NCBI GenBank assembly: GCA_009602735.1 | Contig: WELA01006903.1 | Span: forward strand, 424,790-449,410 | DNA: 24,621 nt | Source: Mesotaenium endlicherianum | Taxonomy: Eukaryota > Streptophyta > Zygnematophyceae > Zygnematales > Mesotaeniaceae | Direction: 5' to 3' | Shown here: piece by piece, positions 11,774-22,791 of the stretch | Position numbering within the stretch: position 1 is the first letter of the stretch | Layout: every line of letters starts with the position of its first letter | The notes under the pieces: model-generated | What the model was told of the DNA's origin: nothing | Seen by the model: the letters and a program-made list of their open reading frames with translations, nothing else | The model's database searches: none | Position numbers and translations under genes: made by a program

Positions 11774-13546
11774 CTATGCAACAGGCTGTGCTGACATCTC
11801 GCGCTTCAGCAGGAATATTGCGTTGAGCGCATCCTCCACAACCTGGATAAAAGACAAACATCCATTAGTGCGTACGCCTCTCAGTACCACAAACGGCACC
11901 TTTGACAAATCTAACTCAAATTGCATCATGTTTGCAAAAGAAAACAAACATAGAGGGCTGATTTCAGAAATAGTAGGACAAAGGTTAGTGCATCAGTTCA
12001 TTAGTGCATCAGTGAAGCATACACCTCCCAGTATGGCAAACGGCATCTTCCAACTGTGACAAGCGCCCTTATCGTGTTGACCTCATATTACATCGAGCAC
12101 CAGAAGACTGCATCTGAAATGCTTACACCGAGACTTCTCCGAATCTAGTGGCACGTGGAGTTGACTATCAATATTTTCTGCCCTGTAAGCACGCCTCGTC
12201 CTGTGCTCATGAATGACCCGTGCATGAGAACACAACCCAACGCCGCGCAGGCCTGGCCTCACTCGCCATGGTTACCTTATCAGGAGTAGAAGCACCCGAG
12301 GTGACAGCGATGGTGATGGGTCCCTCGGGCAGCCAGTTCTCCTTCTCCACCAGCTCCCCATACTGCAGCAGCAGGAGCAGGGGGGCCAGAAGCTAGATGA
12401 GACCAGCTCAGGGAACGGATCGTAGGTCCGCAAATTGAAGAGGCACCTCAGCTGGGCCACCGAATTTGCAAGAATGGACGCAGCTACTCGAATATAGATA
12501 GCTCAACCGCATGCATACAAGCTGCCCGATGAGGGGCCCCAGCTTGATCAGGAAGCCCAACTTGATACACGAGCAGCTGGCTTCACTCCTCCGCTCCCCC
12601 ACTCCCAACAAAGTCATGCGACAGCTCGCACATGACCCGCACACTTCTCGCCAGGCAGACGATGCCAATGCCGATGCGAGAACAACGTGGGGAGAAGCGG
12701 GGGAAGTCTCCGGAACAGAACAAAGTTGGACAAGAACAGAGGACCCGGGCCGTGAGCATGCGGAGGGACGAGCGAAGGACGCGTCAGGAGGAAGGACACG
12801 CCCGCGGGGGCAAGGGGGGGGGGAAACGCACGGAGAGCTTGTGCGCAATCTGGTTGCCGGGCCCAATGCGCTCGACGGTGTCAATCCAGTACGAGGGGAT
12901 GCCCTTCTGCTCGCCGATCTCCTGCAGGTGCGACGTGTTGGACGAGTTGAAGCCACCCACGACGAGCAGGAGGTCCATGGGCATGTTCACCAGCTCGTAC
13001 ATCGCGTCTTGCCTCTCCTGCAGGCACCAGGCACACACCGGGAGAGGGCCGGGCCGGGCCACGGAGAGAGGGCAGGCAGGGCCACGGAGAGGGGGGAGGC
13101 AGCATTTCGCGTGAGGACTGGTGACGAACGCGCGGAGATGATGCGGCTGATGCCTGGAGCAAGTGTTTGTGCATGTCTCCCGGGGCGTGCAGGAAGCTTG
13201 ACGAAGACCACGAGCACGGGGACGGATGCGATTGGTGCCAGGAGCAAGCGTTGATATACTTCTCCGGACATACTCCTCCAGAGGCGCGTGCAGGGAGGTT
13301 GACGAAGAACGTGAGCACGAGACGGTCCTCCCCCAGGCGGTAGCAGGAAGAAGACTTAAGCCCCCACACGGAGCAGGCAAGAAACAAACTTCACAAAAAA
13401 GATCCACGTGCATCTGACGAGAAACTTTGCAGCCAGGCTGTGGCAGCCAGGCTGCCCGAGCATCCCAGATGTCTGCCAAAGAGCAGTAGGGGCCCACAGA
13501 GGCTGGCGGAAGTTTTGAGGTTGGGGGGGGGGGGGGGGGGGGGGGN

Positions 13547-13588
<42 letters not shown>

Positions 13589-16500
13589 GAGGTGGTATGG
13601 TGTGGATGAGCGGGAGGCCCCCCCGCACCTGTGTGGCGTCGCAGATGGTGTTGAAGCTCATGAAGCGGTTGTTGATGTCCTGCACGCCGTACTTCTGGAT
13701 CATCGTGCGCTCCAGCAGCTTCCCTGCCGCCCCCCACGCCACGCCGCGCCACACAACACGCGCCACACAACACGCGCCACACAACACGCGCGCCGCCAGC
13801 TCACCAGCCAGGTCAGATCACACTTCTCGCAGAATAGACCTCGTCCAGCAGCCCGCAGCACGGCACGCGGGGCCTGACCTGCCAGGCAGGTACCTCCAAC
13901 AAACTTAAACTTCCGGCAGAAGGCGTCGGCCAGCCGACGACAGTGCATGCGGGGGCCAGACGGACCAGTCAGGCCTGGCCCTGGCCCTCGATACGCTTCC
14001 TGTGACAGGCTTTGTCTAATTTGTACTAGCTCGCACTCTCAGCTTGTCCAGTGCATGCATCAGCACATCAGGTCCTGCCACTCGGCAGCTGACCTGCACT
14101 CGGCTGCTTGTCGAGCGCACGAGCGTGCATTGCACTGCAGGGGGACGGACGGGCACTGCCAGGCAGCTCTCTGCAGACGCCACGTGTCAGCACTGGGGGC
14201 CCTCGCCACAGAAGCCTCCTTCTCCCCCCTCCACACGGAACCGCAAGCACATGCAGAGATCCTTCCAGGCTGACAGTACTCGGGCTGGCTAGGCCAGCAA
14301 GCGACCGGGTCCCCCTGGAGCTGGTGGCTGGCTGCTGTGCAAACGGGGAGCTCTTGCGGGGGGGGGTCTCACCTATCTCCTCCGTCTCCCCCTTGAGCAT
14401 CGTCGTCTGGTTGGCGATCCCCAGCTTCTCCAGGTCCACGTCGGGGTCGAAGCCCTTGGAGATGGCCTTCTTGAATTTCTGTTCACACCCGGAACAGGAT
14501 CCAGCCGCCTCTAAAACTCCAGCCAGAGACAGCGAAAAGACTGGCTGTCGGGGGCATAAAGTGGGCAACAGGCGAGACAAACAGTAAGAGGCGCTTGCCA
14601 ACGCCAACTTGCGCAGCACCAGAGGAGGGTCAGGCAACAATCCAATTGACCCTCGGGACCGCACGCTCGGGGGACGCTCTGACAGAGCACCAGATAGCCA
14701 GCACAGCAGGGCTCCTTGGAGAGATAGCAACACGCAGCAACCGACATAAGAGGCAAGCAAAGAAGGTCATCATGAACACGAGCAACCCGCAGCAACAGCA
14801 GTGACAGCGACGACAGCAGCCACAGCAGAAACAGCAGAAACAGCAACAACAGCAGCGACAGCGCACGGCGATGATGCTGACCTCCAGAAACTCCTCCCGC
14901 GTGCCGCTGGTGCCGTCCAGCTTGCCTCCCAGGATGTAGTCGCACACGTAGTTGGCCTGCAACTCGAAGACGACGACGGCAACGACAACAACGCACACGC
15001 AGTACATTCCTTTAATGTCTAGGGGCGCCAACGCAGCTCTTCTACGTGTTCCCGCGCCAACAACTACAGCGGCGGCGACGACAACGACGACAACGGCACG
15101 CGTGCAGTACGCAAAATCTGTCATCAGTCCACTGATGCCCACATTACATGTGCTTCTCTACATGCTCCCCCCGCAAACCCCCCCACACCCCCCCCCAGCT
15201 CCCACCCCCTGAGCTTTCCAGGAATCTACCCATACGTTCAAGCCTTGACACTCTGACAAACTGAATCCTCCAGCGTGTGAGCTGGGGAGGCAGACAGGTT
15301 GCATGGGCTCTTCGTACTCCACAAGAGTGGCAGGCAAGCAAGCAGGCAGGTAGGCATGGCTGTAGGGCTCTACTGGAGGAACCGCATAATTCTCAAAGGA
15401 GTTGGCAAATCCAAAAGTTAGCAGCCCCAGCCTCGGCCTCAACCTCAGCCGCGGCTTTCAATGTTACAATAATAGACAAAGCTTTTCCTTGTTCCGGAAG
15501 CAAAGCAGCGCAAGCACCCACGTCGCAGGCCGCAAGTACCCATCTCACGCGCCAGAGAGGTGAGACGAGAATGTCGCACAGAGGCGCGGCGTACCTCCTT
15601 CATGTTCTTCACGATGATGTACTTGTCGGCAAAGGAGGCCGTGGCGACGGTCTCCTCGTGCGCATACTTGCCGTGGATGACGGACGTGTACGTGCTCTTC
15701 CGGTGCCGCTCCACCGTGTCCCACACCTGCATGCACGCATTCATTCACCACCGCCACCACCGCCACCACCGCCGACGACACCATGCTGCGGGGCTCAGCC
15801 CAAAAGAAAAGCATCGCAGCAGCACATCACCCTCAGCAGACGTCATCCACTGACTCGCTCCTCCTTCCGCGCGTGCAAGCTTGCGACATGGTTCGCGCGT
15901 TGCCACACAAGAGTAATCGTACAAATGAGCCACAGTCGCCGCAGCCTGTTGCAGAGCCTCCTCCAGATGCCCACAATGCAGAGCCCAGGATACAGATTAC
16001 TCCCGAGCTGCTGGCCTGGCACACCCAGGCGAGGCTGCCAGGCTGGTGGGCAGAGGAGCAAGCAAGGGCGAGTAGTCGGCCAGGCAGCCAGGCAAGCAGT
16101 CAGGCAGGCCGGCAGACAGGCTGGCACGCAGGCAAACAGGCAGGCAGGCAGGCGGGTGGACGAGAGGCAGGCGGGCAGGCGGGCAGGCGGGCGGACAGAC
16201 GAATAGACAGTCAGGCAGGCAGGCTAAAAAAGGCAGGCAAATGGGCAGGCAGGCAGGCAGGCGGGTGGGCGCACAGGCAGACAGACCTTGGACACCCAGG
16301 GGCAGGTGGTGTCGACGATCTGCACTTTCTTCTCGTCCAGGAGCTGCATCTCCTGCAGGCTGGCGCCGAACGCGGGCAGCACGACGACGTCCTTAGACTG
16401 CACCACGTCAAAGTCCTTGACCTCGTTGTCGACGGGGATGAAGCCCACCTCCATCTCTTTCAGCCTCTGCACACCACAAGTCACGCGGCCACGTGTCAAG

Positions 16501-19500
16501 CAGCGCAGGGAGAACCAAGAGACACGACAAGCTTCAGACACCCACACCAGCGCGACCCATCTCAGCCCGAGTCCCGAGGGAGAAATCTCCCAAGCAGCAC
16601 AGGAAATGCAAAAATGCGCGGGATGTCCGATGCTCCAATGTCACGGCCGAGGCCGAGCTCCGAGGGGGACAAGGCCCAAGAGGGCCTGCCTCTCCCAGTA
16701 CCCCCTCATCTCATCTCCTGCCTCCCATCTCGTCCTCCGTCTTGTGGAGTGCGCACCACTCCCTGCTTCGCCTTTCCAGGAGTACAACATACTCAGAAGG
16801 AACCAACGGATGGACAATTCCCACACTCCTATTGTACTTGCACCACCTCAGAACTGCAGATAAGGACCGAATCCGGCCACGAGCCCTCTTAATGAGATGA
16901 ATGGCAACAGGCCCCTCGTTCACGCGCACACTGCAGTACGAGCACAAAGACAGCGCAGGAAGAGAGCGGCCGCGGCAGGAAACGGCGCTCACGTTGTTGA
17001 CGGTGGGGTTGTGGATGATCTCGTTGGTGATCCAGATCTTCTGGTCCGGGAACTGCTTGCGCGCCTCGTACGCCATCTGCACCGCGCGCTCCACACCCCA
17101 GCAGAAGCCGTACGAGTTCGCCAGCTTCACCGTCACGTCGCCCCACGTGTACTCGAAGTTGTTCTCCCTCAGCAGCTTGATGACGTCGCCTGCCGTGGTG
17201 GCGGCGATCACAGATCGCAGCAAGGCGTCGCATTAAGGCATCGCAGCAAGGCATCGCAAAAAGGCGTCGCAGAAAGGCAACGCCGCGAGCGGCAGCGAGA
17301 GGGGTGAGAGACGAGTAGACCTCCTCTGCGACCTCGTACTGATCTCTGTGAAGGGAACACATCGCTCGGCTTACTTTGTCTTTAGGGTTTCTAGCAAACC
17401 ATGTACTGCTGTGCTGAGGTGAGAGGTTTGCTACAATGAGGCCTCAACTTCCGGCAGGACAGGCCCATCGTGGATTGTACCCCCGGATGACCAAACTTGA
17501 TCCCAATTCACCCTCTGTGTCTCCTACTTTTTGACGCAAACTAGGTACCAAGTTTCAAGTATTGTGACACTAGTGCATGATTGCCAACTTGCATGCTACA
17601 CCCGCATGACAGTGTGTGCCTCTGCAGATAGCTGAGTACAAACATTCAGCTCCCCGGGTTAGTGGCCAACAGGACTGAATGAATTTCTCCCTGGCGCTGC
17701 AGATTCGACTCACATAAAGAGCAATCTAGAGGAAGGAGACCTATCAGAAATGCGTCGCAAATTCATCTATCACTGCAGCAAAGCGCCAACTTCCGATTCA
17801 CTACCTTTCCAGATCAGTTACAGCGCTTGCAGTGAAGTACCCCCTAGCAGAGCCATCTTAACCTCTAAGGAGACATTACGAGAATTTACCAACTGGTGCC
17901 TCGCTGTGTCACTACAGGACACAAATCCCCCCCCCCCCACTCCCACTTTNCGCTTGCCAACGCCAACTTGCGCAGCACCAGAGGAGGGTCAGGCAACAAT
18001 CCAATTGACCCTCGGGACCGCACGCTCGGGGGACGCTCTGACAGAGCACCAGATAGCCAGCACAGCAGGGCTCCTTGGAGAGATAGCAACACGCAGCAAC
18101 CGACATAAGAGGCAAGCAAAGAAGGTCATCATGAACACGAGCAACCCGCAGCAACAGCAGTGACAGCGACGACAGCAGCCACAGCAGAAACAGCAGAAAC
18201 AGCAACAACAGCAGCGACAGCGCACGGCGATGATGCTGACCTCCAGAAACTCCTCCCGCGTGCCGCTGGTGCCGTCCAGCTTGCCTCCCAGGATGTAGTC
18301 GCACACGTAGTTGGCCTGCAACTCGAAGACGACGACGGCAACGACAACAACGCACACGCAGTACATTCCTTTAATGTCTAGGGGCGCCAACGCAGCTCTT
18401 CTACGTGTTCCCGCGCCAACAACTACAGCGGCGGCGACGACAACGACGACAACGGCACGCGTGCAGTACGCAAAATCTGTCATCAGTCCACTGATGCCCA
18501 CATTACATGTGCTTCTCTACATGCTCCCCCCGCAAACCCCCCCACACCCCCCCCCAGCTCCCACCCCCTGAGCTTTCCAGGAATCTACCCATACGTTCAA
18601 GCCTTGACACTCTGACAAACTGAATCCTCCAGCGTGTGAGCTGGGGAGGCAGACAGGTTGCATGGGCTCTTCGTACTCCACAAGAGTGGCAGGCAAGCAA
18701 GCAGGCAGGTAGGCATGGCTGTAGGGCTCTACTGGAGGAACCGCATAATTCTCAAAGGAGTTGGCAAATCCAAAAGTTAGCAGCCCCAGCCTCGGCCTCA
18801 ACCTCAGCCGCGGCTTTCAATGTTACAATAATAGACAAAGCTTTTCCTTGTTCCGGAAGCAAAGCAGCGCAAGCACCCACGTCGCAGGCCGCAAGTACCC
18901 ATCTCACGCGCCAGAGAGGTGAGACGAGAATGTCGCACAGAGGCGCGGCGTACCTCCTTCATGTTCTTCACGATGATGTACTTGTCGGCAAAGGAGGCCG
19001 TGGCGACGGTCTCCTCGTGCGCATACTTGCCGTGGATGACGGACGTGTACGTGCTCTTCCGGTGCCGCTCCACCGTGTCCCACACCTGCATGCACGCATT
19101 CATTCACCACCGCCACCACCGCCACCACCGCCGACGACACCATGCTGCGGGGCTCAGCCCAAAAGAAAAGCATCGCAGCAGCACATCACCCTCAGCAGAC
19201 GTCATCCACTGACTCGCTCCTCCTTCCGCGCGTGCAAGCTTGCGACATGGTTCGCGCGTTGCCACACAAGAGTAATCGTACAAATGAGCCACAGTCGCCG
19301 CAGCCTGTTGCAGAGCCTCCTCCAGATGCCCACAATGCAGAGCCCAGGATACAGATTACTCCCGAGCTGCTGGCCTGGCACACCCAGGCGAGGCTGCCAG
19401 GCTGGTGGGCAGAGGAGCAAGCAAGGGCGAGTAGTCGGCCAGGCAGCCAGGCAAGCAGTCAGGCAGGCCGGCAGACAGGCTGGCACGCAGGCAAACAGGC

Positions 19501-22500
19501 AGGCAGGCAGGCGGGTGGACGAGAGGCAGGCGGGCAGGCGGGCAGGCGGGCGGACAGACGAATAGACAGTCAGGCAGGCAGGCTAAAAAAGGCAGGCAAA
19601 TGGGCAGGCAGGCAGGCAGGCGGGTGGGCGCACAGGCAGACAGACCTTGGACACCCAGGGGCAGGTGGTGTCGACGATCTGCACTTTCTTCTCGTCCAGG
19701 AGCTGCATCTCCTGCAGGCTGGCGCCGAACGCGGGCAGCACGACGACGTCCTTAGACTGCACCACGTCAAAGTCCTTGACCTCGTTGTCGACGGGGATGA
19801 AGCCCACCTCCATCTCTTTCAGCCTCTGCACACCACAAGTCACGCGGCCACGTGTCAAGCAGCGCAGGGAGAACCAAGAGACACGACAAGCTTCAGACAC
19901 CCACACCAGCGCGACCCATCTCAGCCCGAGTCCCGAGGGAGAAATCTCCCAAGCAGCACAGGAAATGCAAAAATGCGCGGGATGTCCGATGCTCCAATGT
20001 CACGGCCGAGGCCGAGCTCCGAGGGGGACAAGGCCCAAGAGGGCCTGCCTCTCCCAGTACCCCCTCATCTCATCTCCTGCCTCCCATCTCGTCCTCCGTC
20101 TTGTGGAGTGCGCACCACTCCCTGCTTCGCCTTTCCAGGAGTACAACATACTCAGAAGGAACCAACGGATGGACAATTCCCACACTCCTATTGTACTTGC
20201 ACCACCTCAGAACTGCAGATAAGGACCGAATCCGGCCACGAGCCCTCTTAATGAGATGAATGGCAACAGGCCCCTCGTTCACGCGCACACTGCAGTACGA
20301 GCACAAAGACAGCGCAGGAAGAGAGCGGCCGCGGCAGGAAACGGCGCTCACGTTGTTGACGGTGGGGTTGTGGATGATCTCGTTGGTGATCCAGATCTTC
20401 TGGTCCGGGAACTGCTTGCGCGCCTCGTACGCCATCTGCACCGCGCGCTCCACACCCCAGCAGAAGCCGTACGAGTTCGCCAGCTTCACCGTCACGTCGC
20501 CCCACGTGTACTCGAAGTTGTTCTCCCTCAGCAGCTTGATGACGTCGCCTGCCGTGGTGGCGGCGATCACAGATCGCAGCAAGGCGTCGCATTAAGGCAT
20601 CGCAGCAAGGCATCGCAAAAAGGCGTCGCAGAAAGGCAACGCCGCGAGCGGCAGCGAGAGGGGTGAGAGACGAGTAGACCTCCTCTGCGACCTCGTACTG
20701 ATCTCTGTGAAGGGAACACATCGCTCGGCTTACTTTGTCTTTAGGGTTTCTAGCAAACCATGTACTGCTGTGCTGAGGTGAGAGGTTTGCTACAATGAGG
20801 CCTCAACTTCCGGCAGGACAGGCCCATCGTGGATTGTACCCCCGGATGACCAAACTTGATCCCAATTCACCCTCTGTGTCTCCTACTTTTTGACGCAAAC
20901 TAGGTACCAAGTTTCAAGTATTGTGACACTAGTGCATGATTGCCAACTTGCATGCTACACCCGCATGACAGTGTGTGCCTCTGCAGATAGCTGAGTACAA
21001 ACATTCAGCTCCCCGGGTTAGTGGCCAACAGGACTGAATGAATTTCTCCCTGGCGCTGCAGATTCGACTCACATAAAGAGCAATCTAGAGGAAGGAGACC
21101 TATCAGAAATGCGTCGCAAATTCATCTATCACTGCAGCAAAGCGCCAACTTCCGATTCACTACCTTTCCAGATCAGTTACAGCGCTTGCAGTGAAGTACC
21201 CCCTAGCAGAGCCATCTTAACCTCTAAGGAGACATTACGAGAATTTACCAACTGGTGCCTCGCTGTGTCACTACAGGACACAAATCCCCCCCCCCCCACT
21301 CCCACTTTCNACCCCCGGATGACCAAACTTGATCCCAATTCACCCTCTGTGTCTCCTACTTTTTGACGCAAACTAGGTACCAAGTTTCAAGTATTGTGAC
21401 ACTAGTGCATGATTGCCAACTTGCATGCTACACCCGCATGACAGTGTGTGCCTCTGCAGATAGCTGAGTACAAACATTCAGCTCCCCGGGTTAGTGGCCA
21501 ACAGGACTGAATGAATTTCTCCCTGGCGCTGCAGATTCGACTCACATAAAGAGCAATCTAGAGGAAGGAGACCTATCAGAAATGCGTCGCAAATTCATCT
21601 ATCACTGCAGCAAAGCGCCAACTTCCGATTCACTACCTTTCCAGATCAGTTACAGCGCTTGCAGTGAAGTACCCCCTAGCAGAGCCATCTTAACCTCTAA
21701 GGAGACATTACGAGAATTTACCAACTGGTGCCTCGCTGTGTCACTACAGGACACAAAACCCCCCCCCCCACTCCCACTTTCTCTCCCCCCCCTTCCTATT
21801 TACAATGTGTACCTCGAATTTTCCATCCCAGCAAAGGGGACATGCTATGGTCTGGAAAATGTGCACGGTGTCATGAGGATTTCGCGTTCACCCAGAAAAA
21901 AAGTGTGCAATTGGTGGATTGTTCACGCACTCCTGACAACTGGCTAAAGATTGAGGCACTGCTATCACTTAAGACTGCATTACAATGTATATATTTTTAC
22001 AGCATTACATGTTCAATGACTTGAGAACTTAGACATATCCACCATGCAGCAGCTAGGTGAAAGGTAACAAAAAACCTTAAGAACCTCGGAACACGCTCTT
22101 GACACTTCCCATAAACCAAGCAGCCATGGATGCAGCAAGCGACAACGAAGTTCTGCATAGTCAGTTTGTACAAAGCACTCGCAGTGTCCCAATATATGCC
22201 ACTGCCGGTGCCCATGTTAACTTCCCCACAAGCAAGCAAAATACGGAGGTGGAACTGAATGCCGTTACATCCACGGAACATGAATGAGAGCTACTCATAC
22301 AGTACATAAGATTTACATTTCCCCATAGCAAATCTTTGGCCCCCGGCGTAACCTTGTACACAAAACATTGTCCAGGACGAATTTCAGATTCATCATTTGA
22401 TGAGGAATTTATAATCGAGGCGTAATGAGAACTCACTCGTATACTCCTGACTCATCTTTTCAAGCATCTCTTTCTTATGTCCAAAACCATTCCGGTTGTA

Positions 22501-22791
22501 CATCTCATTCTTATTCAAAGCTCTTCTAAAAGCTTTAGCATCAAACTTCTCTTCCACCGCAGCCACATCAGATGTGCTAGCGCTGGATGGGTCTGAGCAT
22601 CGGGCTCCAGTTGATAATCCTAATTGCCTGCTCCTCTGTTCCTTGACAAGGTTCAGCCGGGAGCTGCCAGCGAAGAAGGTAGAATGTGCAGCGCAAGAAT
22701 GTGCCTTAGAAGCATGGCCAGATGCATCTGAAGTTAGCAGAGAAGATAGTGAAAGCGCTGAAGTTTGAACTGCTCCGGACAAAGCAGCCAT
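11774..22791 (-). CDS. ispH/HDR: 4-hydroxy-3-methylbut-2-enyl diphosphate reductase (HDR), 10 exons, exons 2-5 present twice in the assembly
   Basis: Last enzyme of the plastid MEP pathway: it reduces HMBPP to IPP and DMAPP with a 4Fe-4S cluster. Exons: 1, 22791-22437; 2, 20548-20352 or 17189-16993; 3, 19825-19646 or 16466-16287; 4, 19085-18954 or 15726-15595; 5, 18315-18241 or 14956-14882; 6, 14478-14373; 7, 13723-13629; 8, 13017-12832; 9, 12362-12276; 10, 11842-11774. Using one copy of exons 2-5, all phases match and give 493 aa. Residues 1 to about 80 are Ser/Ala-rich, fitting a plastid transit peptide; the plant-type [12 protein letters not shown] and [10 protein letters not shown] segments follow. 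Cluster ligands are Cys148 (FCWGV), Cys239 (TTCPWV) and Cys376 (TICDAT). Active-site motifs are HEET (267-270), NQTTML (336-341), SSNTSH (405-410) and SGASTP (464-469). Nothing essential is missing. Exons 2-9 are far more GC-rich than exons 1 and 10. Confidence 0.95.
13140..13320. repeat. Imperfect tandem duplication in HDR intron 7
   Basis: Two diverged units, about 13140-13220 and 13225-13320, share GATGCG, TGCCnGGAGCAAG, GCGTGCAGG, TTGACGAAGA and GAGCACG in the same order. The second unit has about 15 extra bases in its middle. Just to the left, 13030-13095 holds a GGGCCACGGAGAG duplication. The intron therefore looks like a degenerate minisatellite. Minus-strand open frames across it are not coding. 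Confidence 0.7.
13523..13587. repeat. 65-nt poly-G run with one N (13546)
   Basis: A run of G on the plus strand, interrupted only by one N, in HDR intron 7, so poly-C in the transcript. The N suggests a contig join or unresolved homopolymer; the true length is unknown. It produces spurious poly-Gly and poly-Pro open frames on the two strands. Confidence 0.95.
13751..13792. repeat. 14-bp tandem repeat, three units, next to HDR exon 7
   Basis: ACACAACACGCGCC at 13751-13764 and 13765-13778 and a third unit with one changed base at 13779-13792. The array sits about 27 bp from the acceptor of exon 7 (exon start 13723), where a polypyrimidine tract would normally be expected; on the transcript strand it reads GGCGCGTGTTGTGT. 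Confidence 0.9.
14786..14862. repeat. CAG/CAA/CGA trinucleotide-rich tract in HDR intron 5
   Basis: Irregular CAG, CAA and GCGACA triplets, ending about 20 bp from the donor of exon 5; a second copy lies at 18145-18221 in block B. A related CGACGACGGCAACGACAA tract flanks the other side of exon 5 (around 14968-14998 and 15070-15100). On the transcript strand this gives CTG and GTTGTC-rich intron ends. Confidence 0.75.
16073..16285. repeat. CAGG tetranucleotide microsatellite in HDR intron 3
   Basis: About 210 bp dominated by CAGG and GCGG units with interspersed GACA and GGCT; the same array appears at 19432-19644 in block B. It reaches within one or two bases of the exon 3 donor (exon end 16287), so on the transcript strand the donor GTCTGTCTGCCTG is itself part of the repeat. 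It creates the long QAGRQAGR-type plus-strand frames, which are not genes. Confidence 0.9.
17219..17283. repeat. About 16-bp degenerate tandem repeat in HDR intron 1
   Basis: Four to five units related to AGCAAGGCrTCGCA follow one another; the copy in block B is at 20578-20642. The array starts about 30 bp outside exon 2 and lies at the edge of the GC-rich part of the locus. Confidence 0.75.
17950..17950. other. Assembly junction (single N)
   Basis: A single N joins the poly-C end of copy A to the interior of intron 5 sequence (start of copy B). A comparable N at 21310 joins copy B to copy C. One-base N gaps between overlapping sequences mark contig joins of unknown true distance. Confidence 0.9.
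17951..21308. repeat. Duplicated block, copy B (second set of HDR exons 2-5)
   Basis: Second copy of the block, bounded on both sides by single N positions (17950 and 21310). It starts in the middle of intron 5, at CGCTTGCCAACG, with no biological boundary there, and ends after the same poly-C tract as copy A plus one further C. It repeats HDR exons at 20548-20352, 19825-19646, 19085-18954 and 18315-18241. Those exons total 584 nt, not a multiple of three, so a transcript with both sets would lose frame at the junction of exon 5 and the second exon 2. Confidence 0.93.
21311..21780. repeat. Third copy of the distal part of the block (about 470 bp)
   Basis: The segment starting ACCCCCGGATGACC matches 20838-21308 and 17479-17949. 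It differs at the poly-C tract (AAAA then 11 C, against AAAT then 12 C) and then continues, without a gap, into the rest of HDR intron 1 and exon 1. Copy B's last base before its N agrees with this continuation. This fits a third contig that overlaps the other two and carries the true sequence beyond the tract. The corrected intron 1 would be about 1.4 kb. The plus-strand frame starting [11 protein letters not shown] in all three copies is intronic antisense sequence. Confidence 0.92.

Larger units (their letters stand above)
14592..17949. repeat. Duplicated block, copy A (HDR exons 2-5)
   Basis: These 3358 bases recur at a constant offset of 3359 at 17951-21308, with no difference noticed wherever I compared the copies. 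The block carries HDR exons 5 to 2 (minus strand), the introns between them, and the start of intron 1. Its left end is inside continuous sequence that runs on to exon 6; its right end stops at a single N after a 12-C tract and ACTCCCACTTT. The constant offset, perfect similarity and N junction point to two overlapping contigs left unmerged. Confidence 0.95.

Noticed and set aside
12784-13782. Minus-strand 332-codon frame with a poly-Pro stretch
   Set aside because: It contains HDR exon 8 in frame but reads through intron 7, including the poly-G/N tract. The true exon is 13017-12832, as shown by splice phase and family alignment.
15277-16892. Plus-strand open frames of 309 and 369 codons (repeated at 18636-20251)
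   Set aside because: They are antisense to HDR exons 3 and 4 and owe their length to the CAGG microsatellite, giving QAGRQAGR-type low-complexity translation. No domain or splice logic supports them.
17750-18163. Plus-strand frame beginning [11 protein letters not shown], seen in three copies
   Set aside because: It is triplicated only because the contigs overlap; it runs across the N junction or into poly-C and lies in HDR intron 1 in antisense.
14592-21308. Genuine segmental duplication or alternative exon cassette in HDR
   Set aside because: No differences were noticed outside the contig ends, boundaries are single N positions, there is no duplication scar, and the doubled exons break frame. 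Kept only as the alternative to an assembly artefact.
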